NCBI GenBank assembly: GCA_030744625.1
Contig: JASLQF010000012.1
Location: 1-44,135 of the forward strand
DNA from: Rhodospirillales bacterium
GTDB lineage: Bacteria; Pseudomonadota; Alphaproteobacteria; Rhodospirillales; JASLQF01
Length of the DNA stretch: 44,135 nt
Direction of reading: 5' to 3'
The translations under genes were made by a program, and so were the position numbers. Position 1 is the stretch's first letter. The number at the start of each line of letters is the position of its first letter. The notes under the pieces were generated by a model, which had not been told where the DNA came from, ran no database searches, and saw nothing but the letters and a program-made list of their open reading frames with translations. Shown piece by piece: positions 14,453 to 22,162 of the stretch.

Positions 14453-15199
14453 TCAGCGCCCGCCGGACACGGGGACGATGACGCCGGTGACGTAGGAAGC
14501 GGCCTCCGACATCAGCCACAGCACGGTCTCGGCGACCTCCTCGGGGCTGCCGCCGCGCTTCATGGGCACGTTGGGGGCCAACTTCTCCAAGCGGTCGGGG
14601 AAGCCGGCGGCGGCGTGGATGTCGGTGTCGATCAGGCCCGGGCTGACGGCGTTGACCCGGATGCCCTGGTCGGCGACCTCGCGCGCCAGGCCGATGGTAA
14701 GGGTGTCCACCGCCCCCTTGGAGGCCCCGTAATGGACCCATTCGCCGGCGCCGCCGATGCGCGACGCCATGGAAGAAACGTTGACGATGGCGCCGCCCGC
14801 ACCGCCGTTCTTGGTCGACATGCGGCGCACCGCCTCGCGGGCGCACAGGAAACAGCCGACCACGTTGACGTCGAAAACCCGGCGCAGCATTTCGCAATCC
14901 ACGTCGGCGACGGCGTGCGCGCCGCCGGTGATGCCGGCGTTGTTGACAAGCGCCGTCAGTGGACCGAAGCGCTCGTCGACGGCGGCGAACATGCGCACGA
15001 CATCGTCCTCCGAGGCGGTGTCCGCCTGGAACGTCATGGCCTTGCCGCCGGCCTCCTCGACGTGTCGGGCGACCGCCTTGGCGGCGTCGGGCGAAGCCAG
15101 GTAGTTGACGCAGACGGCGTAGCCGCGCGCCCCGGCGAGGCGGGCGGTGGCGGCGCCGATGCCACGGCTGGCGCCGGTAACGAGGACGACATTGGTCAT
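14453..15199 (-). CDS. short-chain dehydrogenase/reductase
   Basis: A 248-residue classical SDR: TGASRGIG cofactor loop (residues 8-15), NNAGI, the catalytic Ser in VNVSSMAS, and YGASKGA with the Tyr-x3-Lys pair, then SPGLIDTDIH and the C-terminal SYVTGVIVPVSGG. Such enzymes reduce or oxidise carbonyl/hydroxyl groups with NAD(P). The substrate is unknown; sequence style resembles glucose/3-oxoacyl-type oxidoreductases. Its start overlaps the end of the preceding COG4091-type oxidoreductase gene by 4 bp, so the two are probably translationally coupled and may act in the same pathway. zapE follows 14 bp later. Confidence 0.9.
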   Translation of the reverse strand: MTNVVLVTGASRGIGAATARLAGARGYAVCVNYLASPDAAKAVARHVEEAGGKAMTFQADTASEDDVVRMFAAVDERFGPLTALVNNAGITGGAHAVADVDCEMLRRVFDVNVVGCFLCAREAVRRMSTKNGGAGGAIVNVSSMASRIGGAGEWVHYGASKGAVDTLTIGLAREVADQGIRVNAVSPGLIDTDIHAAAGFPDRLEKLAPNVPMKRGGSPEEVAETVLWLMSEAASYVTGVIVPVSGGR

Positions 15200-16572
15200 G
15201 CGCGGCGCTCCATGGCGGCGGGTTCGGTGTCGCCCGCCGGCCGCGGGAACGTCGCTTCCATCTGGCGGCGGAAGCGCACGGCTTCCGCATTTTCGTCGAT
15301 GTCCACATCGGCGAAGAGCACGGCCTCGCCTGCCGCCACCGGAGTGCGCAGTCGCGCCCCGTGGGCGAGACCGATGGGCAGCGCGCCGGCGGCCACGGAG
15401 TCGGCGGCCGGCATGAGCCGCCCCCAGACCGTGTGGCCGCCCTCCCCATCGAGCACCTCGCCGGCCGCCAGTTGGCGCTTGGCGGTGGCCGCCACGTCGG
15501 CGCGGAAGCCGCTGGCGCGTCCCGTCGGCTCGCCGCGCAAGACCACCGAGGCGACGCTGATTCCGAGCTCCAGCCCGATCAGGTGGTAGGGGCGCCACAG
15601 GGCCGAGTAGCGCCCCGTCCCGTCGGTGGTCAGCCCATAATCGGCGAAGCACGCCTCCACGTAGTCGCTCGGCGCCGCGAAGGTGACGTAGACGCCCCAG
15701 CGCAGGTCCGCCGCCAGGTCGACGCCGTCGCGCCGACGGCTTGAGACGACCTCCACCTGGCCCATGTGGTGGAGGACGCCGCCGTCTTCGGTGGGGATCA
15801 GGGTCTGCGCCAGTTCGTCCGTTGCCACGGATGGAAAATCGAGACCGCCGGGCGCCGGCGCTAGCCCGGTGGCATTGGCCACCGCCGTCATCTCGATGGC
15901 CGACTTGGTGCCGTCGAGGAAGGAGTTGAACATCTTGGCGTTGAGGCCGCTGGCGCGTTCGGGCTCGATGCCGTAGTGGCCCCACACGGTGTCCGGCGTC
16001 GAGGCGGTGAACTCCTCCATGTAGAGGGTCCCCTTGCCGGCCGCCGCCACCTCGAAGCCGCAGGCGCGTGCCCAGTCCACGAGCTCGCAGATGAGCGCCG
16101 GCTGGTCGCCGTAGGCCAGCGAATAGAGAATCCCCGCTTCCTCGGCGCGGCGCGCCAGGAGTGGCCCGGCCAGGGCGTCGGCCTCGACGTTGACCATGAC
16201 CACGTGGCGCCCCTCGCGGCAGCAGGCGAGCACGTGACCGATGCCGGCCGCCGCGTCGCCGGTGGCGTCGATCACCACGTCCAGGCCATGCGCCGCGATC
16301 AGGGAGCCGGTATCGTCGGTGATGTGGGTGGCGCCGGTTTCCAGGGCGGCGGCGAAGGAAGGGGCGGCGCCCTGTTCGCGGGGCCAGCCGGTCTCGGCGA
16401 GGGCGCGCTCGGCCCGCCCCGCGTCGAGGTCGGCGATGCCGAGCACGTGCAGTCCCGGCGTGTGGCGCGCCTGGGCCAGGAACATGGAGCCGAACTTGCC
16501 GGCCCCGATGAGTCCGGCCCTGATGGGGCGCCCCGCCTCGGCGCGCTGGGCCAGCATGCGGTGGAGGTTCAC
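15196..16572 (-). CDS. homoserine-dehydrogenase-like oxidoreductase with C-terminal SAF domain
   Basis: The 458-residue protein has a Rossmann NAD(P) domain near its start (AGLIGAGKFGSMFLAQ), an oxidoreductase domain with VDVVIDATGD-like and VNVEADAL segments, and a C-terminal SAF-type beta region (about residues 340-440: LAAGEVLDGEGGHTVWGRLMPA, LPIGLAHGARL). This layout is that of the COG4091 family (predicted homoserine dehydrogenases with SAF domain), whose real substrates are mostly unknown. I place the start at the GTG at 16572, preceded by a strong GGGGAAG site; the frame is open 33 codons further but without family similarity. It is the first gene of an operon with an SDR (4-bp overlap) and zapE. 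Confidence 0.85.
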   Translation of the reverse strand: MNLHRMLAQRAEAGRPIRAGLIGAGKFGSMFLAQARHTPGLHVLGIADLDAGRAERALAETGWPREQGAAPSFAAALETGATHITDDTGSLIAAHGLDVVIDATGDAAAGIGHVLACCREGRHVVMVNVEADALAGPLLARRAEEAGILYSLAYGDQPALICELVDWARACGFEVAAAGKGTLYMEEFTASTPDTVWGHYGIEPERASGLNAKMFNSFLDGTKSAIEMTAVANATGLAPAPGGLDFPSVATDELAQTLIPTEDGGVLHHMGQVEVVSSRRRDGVDLAADLRWGVYVTFAAPSDYVEACFADYGLTTDGTGRYSALWRPYHLIGLELGISVASVVLRGEPTGRASGFRADVAATAKRQLAAGEVLDGEGGHTVWGRLMPAADSVAAGALPIGLAHGARLRTPVAAGEAVLFADVDIDENAEAVRFRRQMEATFPRPAGDTEPAAMERRA

Positions 16573-16688
16573 GGTGTCTTCCCCGTCCCGTCGGCGGCAT
16601 TCTATCCACTGGCAGGGGAAATCGCCACGATTAAGCCCTTTGCGCAACGAGCGGCGTGGGCGCACAATCATCTCCGGAGGGCAGGGAC
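16573..16688. promoter_or_regulatory. divergent promoter region (SAF oxidoreductase / hydroxylase)
   Basis: This 116-bp gap lies between two divergent starts. On the + strand TTGCGC (16640-16645) and CACAAT (16663-16668) are 17 bp apart, which would give a very short leader ending in the GGAGGG ribosome site of the hydroxylase. On the minus strand only a TAGAAT -10-like hexamer (16599-16604) stands out, without a convincing -35. Confidence 0.28.
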
Positions 16689-17537
16689 ATGACGGAGTTC
16701 GCTCTCGGCGGCGAATTGGCCGTCCGATTGGTGTTTTTTTTCGGCGTGCTGGCGGCGATGGCGGCGTGGGAGGTGGTGGCGCCGCGGCGCGCGCTTTCCC
16801 AATCGAAGGCGGTGCGCTGGTACGGCAACCTCGGCATCGTCGCCCTCAACGCGCTTGTGGCGCGCGCCGTGCTGCCCCTGGCGCCGGTTGCCGTCGCCGG
16901 GCTCGCCGCCGAACGTGGCTGGGGCGTGCTCAATCTCGTGGAGGTGCCGGCCTGGCTCGCCGTCGTCGTGGCGCTCGTCGTGCTGGATTTCGCCATCTAC
17001 CTGCAGCACGTCCTGTTTCACGCGGTTCCGGCCCTGTGGCGGCTGCATCGCATGCACCACGCCGACCTCGATTTCGACGTCAGCACCGGGTTGCGCTTTC
17101 ACACCATCGAGATCCTGTTGTCGGCCCTGATCAAGATGGCGGTGGTGGTGGTGGTGGGCGCGCCGGCGCTGGCCGTGCTCGCCTTCGAGGTGGTGCTCAA
17201 CGCCACCTCCATGTTCAACCACGGCAACGTGCGCCTGCCCGCCGCGCTAGACGGCGCGCTGCGCTGGCTGGTGGTGACGCCGGACATGCACCGCGTCCAC
17301 CATTCCATCGTCGCCGAGGAGACCAACTCCAACTTCGGCTTCAGTCTGCCGTGGTGGGACCGGCTGTTGGGCACCTACCGCGCCCAGCCGGCGGCCGGCC
17401 ACCAGGGGATGACCATCGGCATCGAGATGTTCCGCGACCCCGGCGCGCTCCATCTGCACCGGATGCTGGTCCAGCCCTTTCAGGGGGGTGCCGGGTCCTA
17501 CCCCATCAACCGGGCCTCCGGCCCGCCGGCAACGTGA
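16689..17537 (+). CDS. fatty acid hydroxylase / sterol desaturase superfamily protein
   Basis: A 282-residue integral membrane di-iron enzyme. Three histidine clusters typical of the superfamily are visible: HVLFH (with HxxxH spacing), HRMHH and HRVHHS, with the extra ADLDFDVSTGLRFHTIE segment containing another His. Four or more hydrophobic helices surround them (for example residues 8-25, 45-70, 80-100). Family members hydroxylate or desaturate lipids with O2; bacterial ones act on carotenoids, sphingolipid-like lipids, alkyl ethers or sterols. The exact lipid cannot be told. Start chosen at the ATG after a clear GGAGGG site. It is followed 54 bp later by a DUF6494 gene on the same strand. 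Confidence 0.9.
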   Translation: MTEFALGGELAVRLVFFFGVLAAMAAWEVVAPRRALSQSKAVRWYGNLGIVALNALVARAVLPLAPVAVAGLAAERGWGVLNLVEVPAWLAVVVALVVLDFAIYLQHVLFHAVPALWRLHRMHHADLDFDVSTGLRFHTIEILLSALIKMAVVVVVGAPALAVLAFEVVLNATSMFNHGNVRLPAALDGALRWLVVTPDMHRVHHSIVAEETNSNFGFSLPWWDRLLGTYRAQPAAGHQGMTIGIEMFRDPGALHLHRMLVQPFQGGAGSYPINRASGPPAT

Positions 17538-17591
17538 GCCGGCCGCACGACAAAGCGTTGGCGCCGGACCACCACTACCAGGAGGAGAGAC

Positions 17592-17798
17592 ATGGACGAA
17601 GAAGTCTTCAACATGCAAATTCGCAAGTTCCTCAAGCACGTCGGCGTCACCTCGCAGCGCGAGATCGAACAGGCCGTGCGAGACGCCCTCGCCGACGGCC
17701 GCCTCGAGGGCGGCGAGACGGTGAAGGCGCGCGTCGTGCTGAGCATCGAATCCCTGGGAGTCTCGCACGCCATAGACGGCGACATCGAACTGGTCTGA
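17592..17798 (+). CDS. DUF6494 family small protein
   Basis: A 68-residue acidic protein with the pattern NMQIRKFLKHVGVTSQREIEQAVRDAL followed by a beta-like VKARVVLSIESLGVSHAIDGDIEL, which matches my recollection of the DUF6494 family, common in Alphaproteobacteria and of unknown function. An AGGAGGAGA ribosome site precedes the ATG. There is no signal peptide or membrane helix. Two helices then a beta hairpin suggest a small protein-binding or regulatory role. It ends 21 bp before the convergent sdhB stop. Confidence 0.85.
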   Translation: MDEEVFNMQIRKFLKHVGVTSQREIEQAVRDALADGRLEGGETVKARVVLSIESLGVSHAIDGDIELV

Positions 17799-17819
17799 TG
17801 AAGGCGGGTGGGCTGGCGT

Positions 17820-18596
17820 CTAGCGCCGTTGCGCCTGGCTGATCTTGATCTCGGCGATGGCCTTGCCCGGGTTGAGGCCCTTGGGGCACGTGCTGGTGCA
17901 GTTCATGATGGTGTGGCAGCGGTAGAGCTTGAACGGGTCTTCCAGATCGTCGAGCCGCTCGCCCGTATGCTCGTCGCGGGTATCGGCGATCCAGCGGTAG
18001 GCCTGGAGCAGCACCGCCGGGCCCAGGTAGCGATCGCCGTTCCACCAGTAGCTGGGACAACTGGTCTGGCAACAGAAGCACAGCACGCACTCCCACAGGC
18101 CGTCGAGCTTGGCGCGTTCCTCCTGGCTTTGCAGGCGCTCCGTGGTGGGCGGCGGCGTGTCGGCTTTCAGCCACGGCTCGATGGACGTGTACTGGGCATA
18201 GGGCACCGAGAGGTCGGCGACCAGGTCCTTGATCACCGGCATGTGGGGCAGGGGATAGATCTTGACGTCGCCCTTGATCTCGTCGAGGGGCTTGATGCAG
18301 GCCAAGGTGTTTGTGCCGTCGATGTTGAAGGCGCATGAGCCGCACACCCCCTCGCGGCACGAGCGGCGGAAGGTGAGGGTGGTGTCGATCTCGTTCTTGA
18401 TCTTGATCAGGGCGTCGAGCACCATGGGCCCGCACGTATCCATGTCGACCTCGAAGCTGTCGAGCCGAGGGTTGCCGCCGTCGTCGGGATCGTAGCGATA
18501 CACCTTGAATACGCGGACGTTCTTGGCGCCGGGGGGGGCCTTGTGGGTCTTGCCCTCGACCACCTTGGAATTGGCGGGAAGCGCGAATTCAACCAT
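17820..18596 (-). CDS. sdhB: succinate dehydrogenase iron-sulfur subunit
   Basis: SdhB passes electrons from the SdhA flavin to ubiquinone through [2Fe-2S], [4Fe-4S] and [3Fe-4S] clusters on the cytoplasmic face of the inner membrane. The 258-residue protein has the plant-type [2Fe-2S] ligands in [16 protein letters not shown] with a later Cys in TLAC, the [4Fe-4S] motif [17 protein letters not shown], and [18 protein letters not shown] for the 3Fe cluster and its neighbours. The second cluster motif keeps the cysteines but has Phe/Cys where many homologues have Ala/Cys. It follows sdhA by 18 bp and closes the sdhCDAB operon. Confidence 0.97.
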   Translation of the reverse strand: MVEFALPANSKVVEGKTHKAPPGAKNVRVFKVYRYDPDDGGNPRLDSFEVDMDTCGPMVLDALIKIKNEIDTTLTFRRSCREGVCGSCAFNIDGTNTLACIKPLDEIKGDVKIYPLPHMPVIKDLVADLSVPYAQYTSIEPWLKADTPPPTTERLQSQEERAKLDGLWECVLCFCCQTSCPSYWWNGDRYLGPAVLLQAYRWIADTRDEHTGERLDDLEDPFKLYRCHTIMNCTSTCPKGLNPGKAIAEIKISQAQRR

Positions 18597-18614
18597 CGGC
18601 GCTCGTTCCTCCGC

Positions 18615-20405
18615 TCAGTAAACCCGTTCCTCGGGCTCGATGTATTCGACGTCGTCGGTCAGCGTGTAGGTATGCACCGGGCGGTAGGCGAGCCGCACGC
18701 CGCCCCCGTCCTCGATCCACGACAGCGTGTGTTTCATCCAGTTGACGTCGTCGCGTGCCGCGAAGTCCTCGCGCGCGTGCGCGCCGCGGCTTTCCTTGCG
18801 CGCCTCGGCCGAGACCATGGCGGTCACCGAGTTGACCATCAGGTTCTCGAGCTCCAGCGCCTCGACCAGATCCGAGTTCCAGATCATCGAGCGGTCGTCG
18901 ACGCGGATGTCGGCCAGCGAGGCGGCGCATTGCGCGATCAGCCGGCAGCCCTCCTCGAGGACTTCCTGGGTGCGGAACACGGCGGCGTTGTTCTGCATGA
19001 CGCGCTGCATGTCGAGGCGGATCTCGCTGGCACTCCGCGACCCCGAGGCGTGGCGCAACCGGTCGAGGCGCGATAGCGCCAAGTCGCAGGCGTCGTCGGC
19101 CAGACGCTTGTGGTCGGCCCCCGCCTCGACGATCTCGCGGGCGCGTTTGGCGGCGGCCCGTCCGAAGACGACGAGATCCAACAGCGAGTTGGTGCCGAGC
19201 CGGTTGGCCCCGTGCACCGACACGCTGGCCGCCTCGCCGATCGCCATCAGTCCGGGGCAAACGGCGTCCGCATCGCTCTCGGTGGGACGCAGCACCTCGG
19301 CGTGGATGTTGGTGGGGATGCCGCCCATGTTGTAGTGGACGGTGGGAAGCACCGGGATCGGTTCCTTGCTGGCGTCCACTCCGGCGAAGATCTTCGAGGT
19401 TTCCGTGATGCCGGGCAAGCGCTCCTGCAGGACCTCCATGCCGAGGTGCTCCAGGTGCAGGTGGATGTGGTCCTTGTCCTTGCCGACGCCTCGTCCCTCG
19501 CGGATTTCGATGGTCATGCAGCGGCTGACCACGTCCCGCGAGGCGAGGTCCTTCGACGTCGGCGCGTAGCGCTCCATGAAGCGCTCGCCGTCGGAGTTGG
19601 TGAGATAGCCGCCTTCGCCGCGGGCGCCCTCGGTGATCAGCATGCCGGCGCCGTAGACACCGGTCGGATGGAACTGGATGAACTCCATGTCCTGGAGCGG
19701 CAGACCGGCGCGCGCCACCATGGCGTTGCCGTCGCCGGTGCACGTGTGGGCCGAGGTGCACGAGAAATAGGAGCGCCCGTAGCCGCCCGTCGCCAGCACC
19801 GTCATGTGGGCGCGGAACAGGTGGATCGAGCCGTCGTCGAGGTTCCACGCGACGATGCCCGCGCAGGCGCCGTCGTCGTCCATGATCAGGTCGATGACCA
19901 CGTACTCGATGAAGAACTCCGCCTCGTGCTTGAGCGACTGCTGGTAAAGAGTATGCACGATGGCGTGGCCGGTGCGGTCGGCCGCCGAACAGGCGCGCGC
20001 CATCGGCGCGTGGTCGCCGGCCCGCGTATGGCCGCCGAAGGGGCGCTGATAGAGCTTGCCATCCGGCGTCCGTGAAAAGGGTACGCCGAAGTGCTCGAGC
20101 TCGATCACCGAGGGGATGGCCTCGCGGCACAGGTATTCGATGGCGTCCTGATCGCCCAGCCAGTCCGACCCCTTGACCGTGTCGTACATGTGCCAGCGCC
20201 AGTCGTCGTGATCCATGTTGCCGAGCGCCGCCGAGATGCCGCCCTGAGCCGCCACCGTGTGGCTGCGGGTGGGGAAGACCTTGGTGACGCATGCCGTCTT
20301 GAAGCCCGCCGTGGTCATGCCCAGCGCGGCGCGCAGGCCGGCGCCGCCGGCGCCGACGACGACCACGTCATAGTGGTGCTCGGTAATGGGATAGGTTTCC
20401 GGCAT
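18615..20405 (-). CDS. sdhA: succinate dehydrogenase flavoprotein subunit
   Basis: SdhA oxidises succinate to fumarate with covalently bound FAD. The 596-residue chain shows the dinucleotide-binding [14 protein letters not shown], the FAD-linking His in [17 protein letters not shown], the active-site [21 protein letters not shown] segment, [14 protein letters not shown], and [20 protein letters not shown]. The C-terminus ends [11 protein letters not shown] as in alphaproteobacterial homologues. It starts 6 bp after sdhD. All active-site landmarks are present, so a fumarate reductase label is less likely given the operon and the SdhC/D anchors. Confidence 0.97.
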   Translation of the reverse strand: MPETYPITEHHYDVVVVGAGGAGLRAALGMTTAGFKTACVTKVFPTRSHTVAAQGGISAALGNMDHDDWRWHMYDTVKGSDWLGDQDAIEYLCREAIPSVIELEHFGVPFSRTPDGKLYQRPFGGHTRAGDHAPMARACSAADRTGHAIVHTLYQQSLKHEAEFFIEYVVIDLIMDDDGACAGIVAWNLDDGSIHLFRAHMTVLATGGYGRSYFSCTSAHTCTGDGNAMVARAGLPLQDMEFIQFHPTGVYGAGMLITEGARGEGGYLTNSDGERFMERYAPTSKDLASRDVVSRCMTIEIREGRGVGKDKDHIHLHLEHLGMEVLQERLPGITETSKIFAGVDASKEPIPVLPTVHYNMGGIPTNIHAEVLRPTESDADAVCPGLMAIGEAASVSVHGANRLGTNSLLDLVVFGRAAAKRAREIVEAGADHKRLADDACDLALSRLDRLRHASGSRSASEIRLDMQRVMQNNAAVFRTQEVLEEGCRLIAQCAASLADIRVDDRSMIWNSDLVEALELENLMVNSVTAMVSAEARKESRGAHAREDFAARDDVNWMKHTLSWIEDGGGVRLAYRPVHTYTLTDDVEYIEPEERVY

Positions 20406-20411
20406 TCCCGG

Positions 20412-20792
20412 TCAGCCTCCGAACGATACCCTGAGAATGGCGAGCACGCACGACGCCCCGAAAAGGGCGGCGACGAACTTCACGGCGACGAGGCTGGCCA
20501 CCTTCGCCTTTTCGCCGTGGACGTAATCCTCGATCACTTCGTGCACGCCGAGTTGGGCATGATGGAACAGGGCGATGACAAAGAGCACCATGAGCAGCGC
20601 GTTGCCGTGGGCGCCGAGCCACGTCTTGAAGGCGGCGAGGTCGGCGCCGACCAGGGAGATGGCCGAGACCACGAACCACAGGCAAAGCGGCACCAGGGCC
20701 ACGCCGGTGATACGCTGGGCCCACCACTGGGCGGCCCCCTCCTTGGCGGAGCCCAGGCCGCGCACCCGGCCGAGATCCGAGCGCATCTCCAT
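20412..20792 (-). CDS. sdhD: succinate dehydrogenase membrane anchor subunit
   Basis: A 126-residue protein with three transmembrane helices that anchors SdhAB and helps bind heme b and ubiquinone. Visible landmarks are AAQWWAQRITGVALVPL before the first helix and FHHAQLGVHEVIEDYVH in the second, whose His supplies a heme ligand. The ATG at 20792 overlaps the TGA of sdhC by one base, so the two anchors are translationally coupled. The frame is open upstream within sdhC but that part is not SdhD. Position between sdhC and sdhA is standard. Confidence 0.94.
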   Translation of the reverse strand: MEMRSDLGRVRGLGSAKEGAAQWWAQRITGVALVPLCLWFVVSAISLVGADLAAFKTWLGAHGNALLMVLFVIALFHHAQLGVHEVIEDYVHGEKAKVASLVAVKFVAALFGASCVLAILRVSFGG

Positions 20793-21187
20793 CACGCCCC
20801 TCCGGCCACCGCGTAGGCGGCGATCCAGGCGATGAGGGTGAGCGCCACCGCGGTTGCGGTGACGAGCCAGCCGGTGGCCTTGAGGGTGCCCATTTCGAAG
20901 CCCCAGCCGGCGTCCCACGCCAGATGGCGGATGCCGTTCAGCAGGTGGTAGAAGAGCGAGAAGGTCAATCCGAAGAGGACCAGCCTTCCCAACCAGGACG
21001 CCAGAAAATCCTGGGCGCGGGCGAAGGTTTCGGGCCCGTAGGCGGCCGACGTCAGCCAATATCCGAGAAGCAGGGCGCCGGCGGCCAGCGCCACCCCGGT
21101 CAGCCGGTGAAGAATCGACAGGAAGGATGTTATCTGCGGCCGGTAAACCTGGAGATGGGGGGAGAGGGGCCGGTTGCCAGCTTTCAT
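20792..21187 (-). CDS. sdhC: succinate dehydrogenase cytochrome b556 subunit
   Basis: SdhC is the larger membrane anchor, with three helices, carrying heme b and part of the quinone site. The family signature RPLSPHLQVYRPQITSFLSILHRLTGVAL opens the protein, split here at 20 residues: RPLSPHLQVYRPQITSFLSI then LHRLTGVAL. The second helix has FYHLLNGIRHLAWDAG with the heme-binding His. I place the start at the ATG at 21187 (131 residues, MKAGNRPLSPH); the frame could begin 27 codons earlier, but that stretch overlaps the promoter-proximal leader and resembles no SdhC. First gene of sdhCDAB. Confidence 0.94.
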   Translation of the reverse strand: MKAGNRPLSPHLQVYRPQITSFLSILHRLTGVALAAGALLLGYWLTSAAYGPETFARAQDFLASWLGRLVLFGLTFSLFYHLLNGIRHLAWDAGWGFEMGTLKATGWLVTATAVALTLIAWIAAYAVAGGA

Positions 21188-21252
21188 GCCCTGAACCTTA
21201 GAAACGGCCGGCACGGGCGCGCCATCCGCGCCGTCCCGAATTGCGCCCGTCC

Positions 21253-21281
21253 CGTTTAAACGCTCCAACGAGTCAAGTCAA
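21253..21281 (-). promoter_or_regulatory. sdhC: candidate sdhCDAB promoter
   Basis: On the minus strand TTGACT (-35, 21276-21281) and TAAACG (-10, 21253-21258) are 17 bp apart. Transcription would begin near 21246, giving a leader of about 60 nt before sdhC. The same -10 hexamer appears in the candidate priA promoter at 26051-26056. Confidence 0.5.
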
Positions 21282-21326
21282 TATTCGCCCCCGGCGCAGC
21301 GTGGGCAGCTTCCCACGGGCAAGTTG

Positions 21327-21342
21327 ATTAGAAATTTCTAAT
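21327..21342. repeat. 16-bp perfect palindrome upstream of the sdh promoter
   Basis: ATTAGAAATTTCTAAT is exactly self-complementary over 16 bp, in an AT-rich island of an otherwise GC-rich region. It lies 46 bp upstream of the sdhC -35 hexamer and 69 bp before the first DnaA-box match. It could be a dimeric regulator site or part of an unwinding region. Confidence 0.55.
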
Positions 21343-21360
21343 GGAAGGAAAGGAATTTTT

Positions 21361-21480
21361 CGTATAAGGCGTTGAAATTCCCAAACACTGAATACCATTG
21401 TTTATAGGTATGTGAATAACTTGTGGACAGATTGTGTAAATATGGAAATTTTATACACAGAAAACTAAGTAAGTGCGAAA
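21361..21480. other. AT-rich segment with DnaA-box matches (candidate origin or DnaA-regulated site)
   Basis: Two exact matches to the TTATNCACA DnaA box are present in opposite orientation: TGTGAATAA at 21411-21419 and TTATACACA at 21451-21459, 40 bp apart. A degenerate copy, TGTGGACAG, lies at 21422-21430 and a weaker TGTGTAAAT at 21434-21442. The segment is much richer in A+T than anything else in the window. Genes to its left mostly run leftward (suc, sdh) and genes to its right mostly rightward (priA, atp), as expected on the two sides of an origin. However, the usual alphaproteobacterial origin neighbours (hemE, dnaA, gidA, parAB) are absent, so DnaA control of flanking transcription is an equal possibility. 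Confidence 0.45.
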
Positions 21481-21488
21481 ATATCTTA

Positions 21489-21517
21489 TTGAAAGCACTC
21501 TTATTACTACTCACTAT
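21489..21517 (+). promoter_or_regulatory. candidate promoter for the structured-RNA region
   Basis: TTGAAA (21489-21494) and CACTAT (21512-21517) are 17 bp apart at the right edge of the AT-rich segment and would start a + strand transcript near 21524, just before the hairpin-dense stretch. The -10 is a weak match. Confidence 0.27.
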
Positions 21518-21539
21518 GCCAAGTGTACGCAGAAGCGTC

Positions 21540-22162
21540 GAAGCGGCGGTTTCCGGTGCGGTTCGGGCAGGCCCTTCGGGGGTTGCCTCCGTCGCCAGAA
21601 ATCGCCGCCCCAAAGCCGAACCGGCGCCGCGCGCGCCGGCAAGGCCGAGGGCGGACGGTGGGGGAAGCGGGCCGGGGCTTCGGCCCCGGAACGCGGAACC
21701 GGTCGTCGGCGAAGGCCTCGTCTCCCGTGCGAGGCGGTCTTTGTCGCGGATCGGGCCATGTTCCTTTATGGGACCGGCCGGGTTTCGTGAAACGGCGGAG
21801 CGAAGGGGTGGCCGTGGCTGTCCCGGAGTGGCCGTCGCGGGGTTGGAAGACCGGGTTCCTCGTGGACCCAAGGTCTTCTGATTCGGGGGCTTCGGCCCCG
21901 GGAGGCCGTCCGCCATTCAAGGCCTTACGCCATCCATGGCGCGGCGACGAAGGGTTCCGGAGACGGGGCTTTTCGGAGACGTGCTGGGGCCGCTCTCTTC
22001 CGTGGTTGTTCTCTGTCCAGGGCACGTCCGCGGAGAAGGTGGTCGGATCGACAATGGCGCTTCTCTGTGCGCGGAGCTTGGCCGGCTCCATGAGGCGTCA
22101 GGAGCGCCGCTCCGGCGGTGCGTTATACGGGCTTCCCAGGACCCGTATACCTGACGCCTCAT
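21540..22162 (+). ncRNA. candidate large structured RNA, no recognised family
   Basis: No convincing gene lies between sdhC and the CitE-like gene (21188-22249), but this part is packed with nested inverted repeats. Clear ones: a 10-bp closing stem 21543-21552/21599-21608; CCGGCGC/GCGCCGG at 21621-21627/21633-21639; a 7-bp stem with a UUCG loop at 21672-21689; GCCTCG/CGAGGC at 21715-21735; a two-part hairpin 21846-21878; a second UUCG hairpin 21886-21899; CGCCAT/ATGGCG at 21928-21941; a bulged helix 22027-22075; and a Y-shaped end 22090-22162. At least three helices contain G-T pairs that become A-C mismatches on the other strand, and the tetraloops read cUUCGg or cUCCGg only on +. Both facts favour a + strand RNA. 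I could not match it to RNase P, tmRNA, SRP or 6S RNA. A 215-codon open frame spans it but looks non-coding. Ends are approximate. Confidence 0.42.
22090..22162 (+). terminator. Y-shaped inverted repeat (three-way junction), possible bidirectional terminator
   Basis: A perfect 13-bp outer stem (ATGAGGCGTCAGG 22090-22102 with its complement 22150-22162) encloses two further hairpins: 22104-22110/22115-22121 with a TCCG loop and one G-T pair, and TATACGGG/CCCGTATA at 22124-22131/22142-22149. Only one unpaired base on one side and two on the other separate the arms. A short TTCCTTT follows on the + strand. It lies between convergent units, the RNA candidate and the CitE-like gene, so termination is plausible; a foldback repeat element is the alternative. 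Confidence 0.45.

Noticed and set aside
21338-21916. 192-codon minus-strand frame across the AT-rich segment and the GC-rich region
   Set aside because: Its C-terminal part is simply translated AT-rich DnaA-box sequence and its N-terminal part translated hairpins; no homologous features.
21540-22162. RNase P RNA, tmRNA, SRP RNA or 6S RNA
   Set aside because: None of the conserved cores I know (for example the GGAAAGTCCGGGC block of RNase P or the GGATTCGAC of tmRNA) is present on either strand.
22090-22162. tRNA-like cloverleaf
   Set aside because: 73 nt with a junction is tRNA-sized, but the base stem is 13 bp, there are two arms instead of three, and no TTCGAAT loop or CCA-type end exists.
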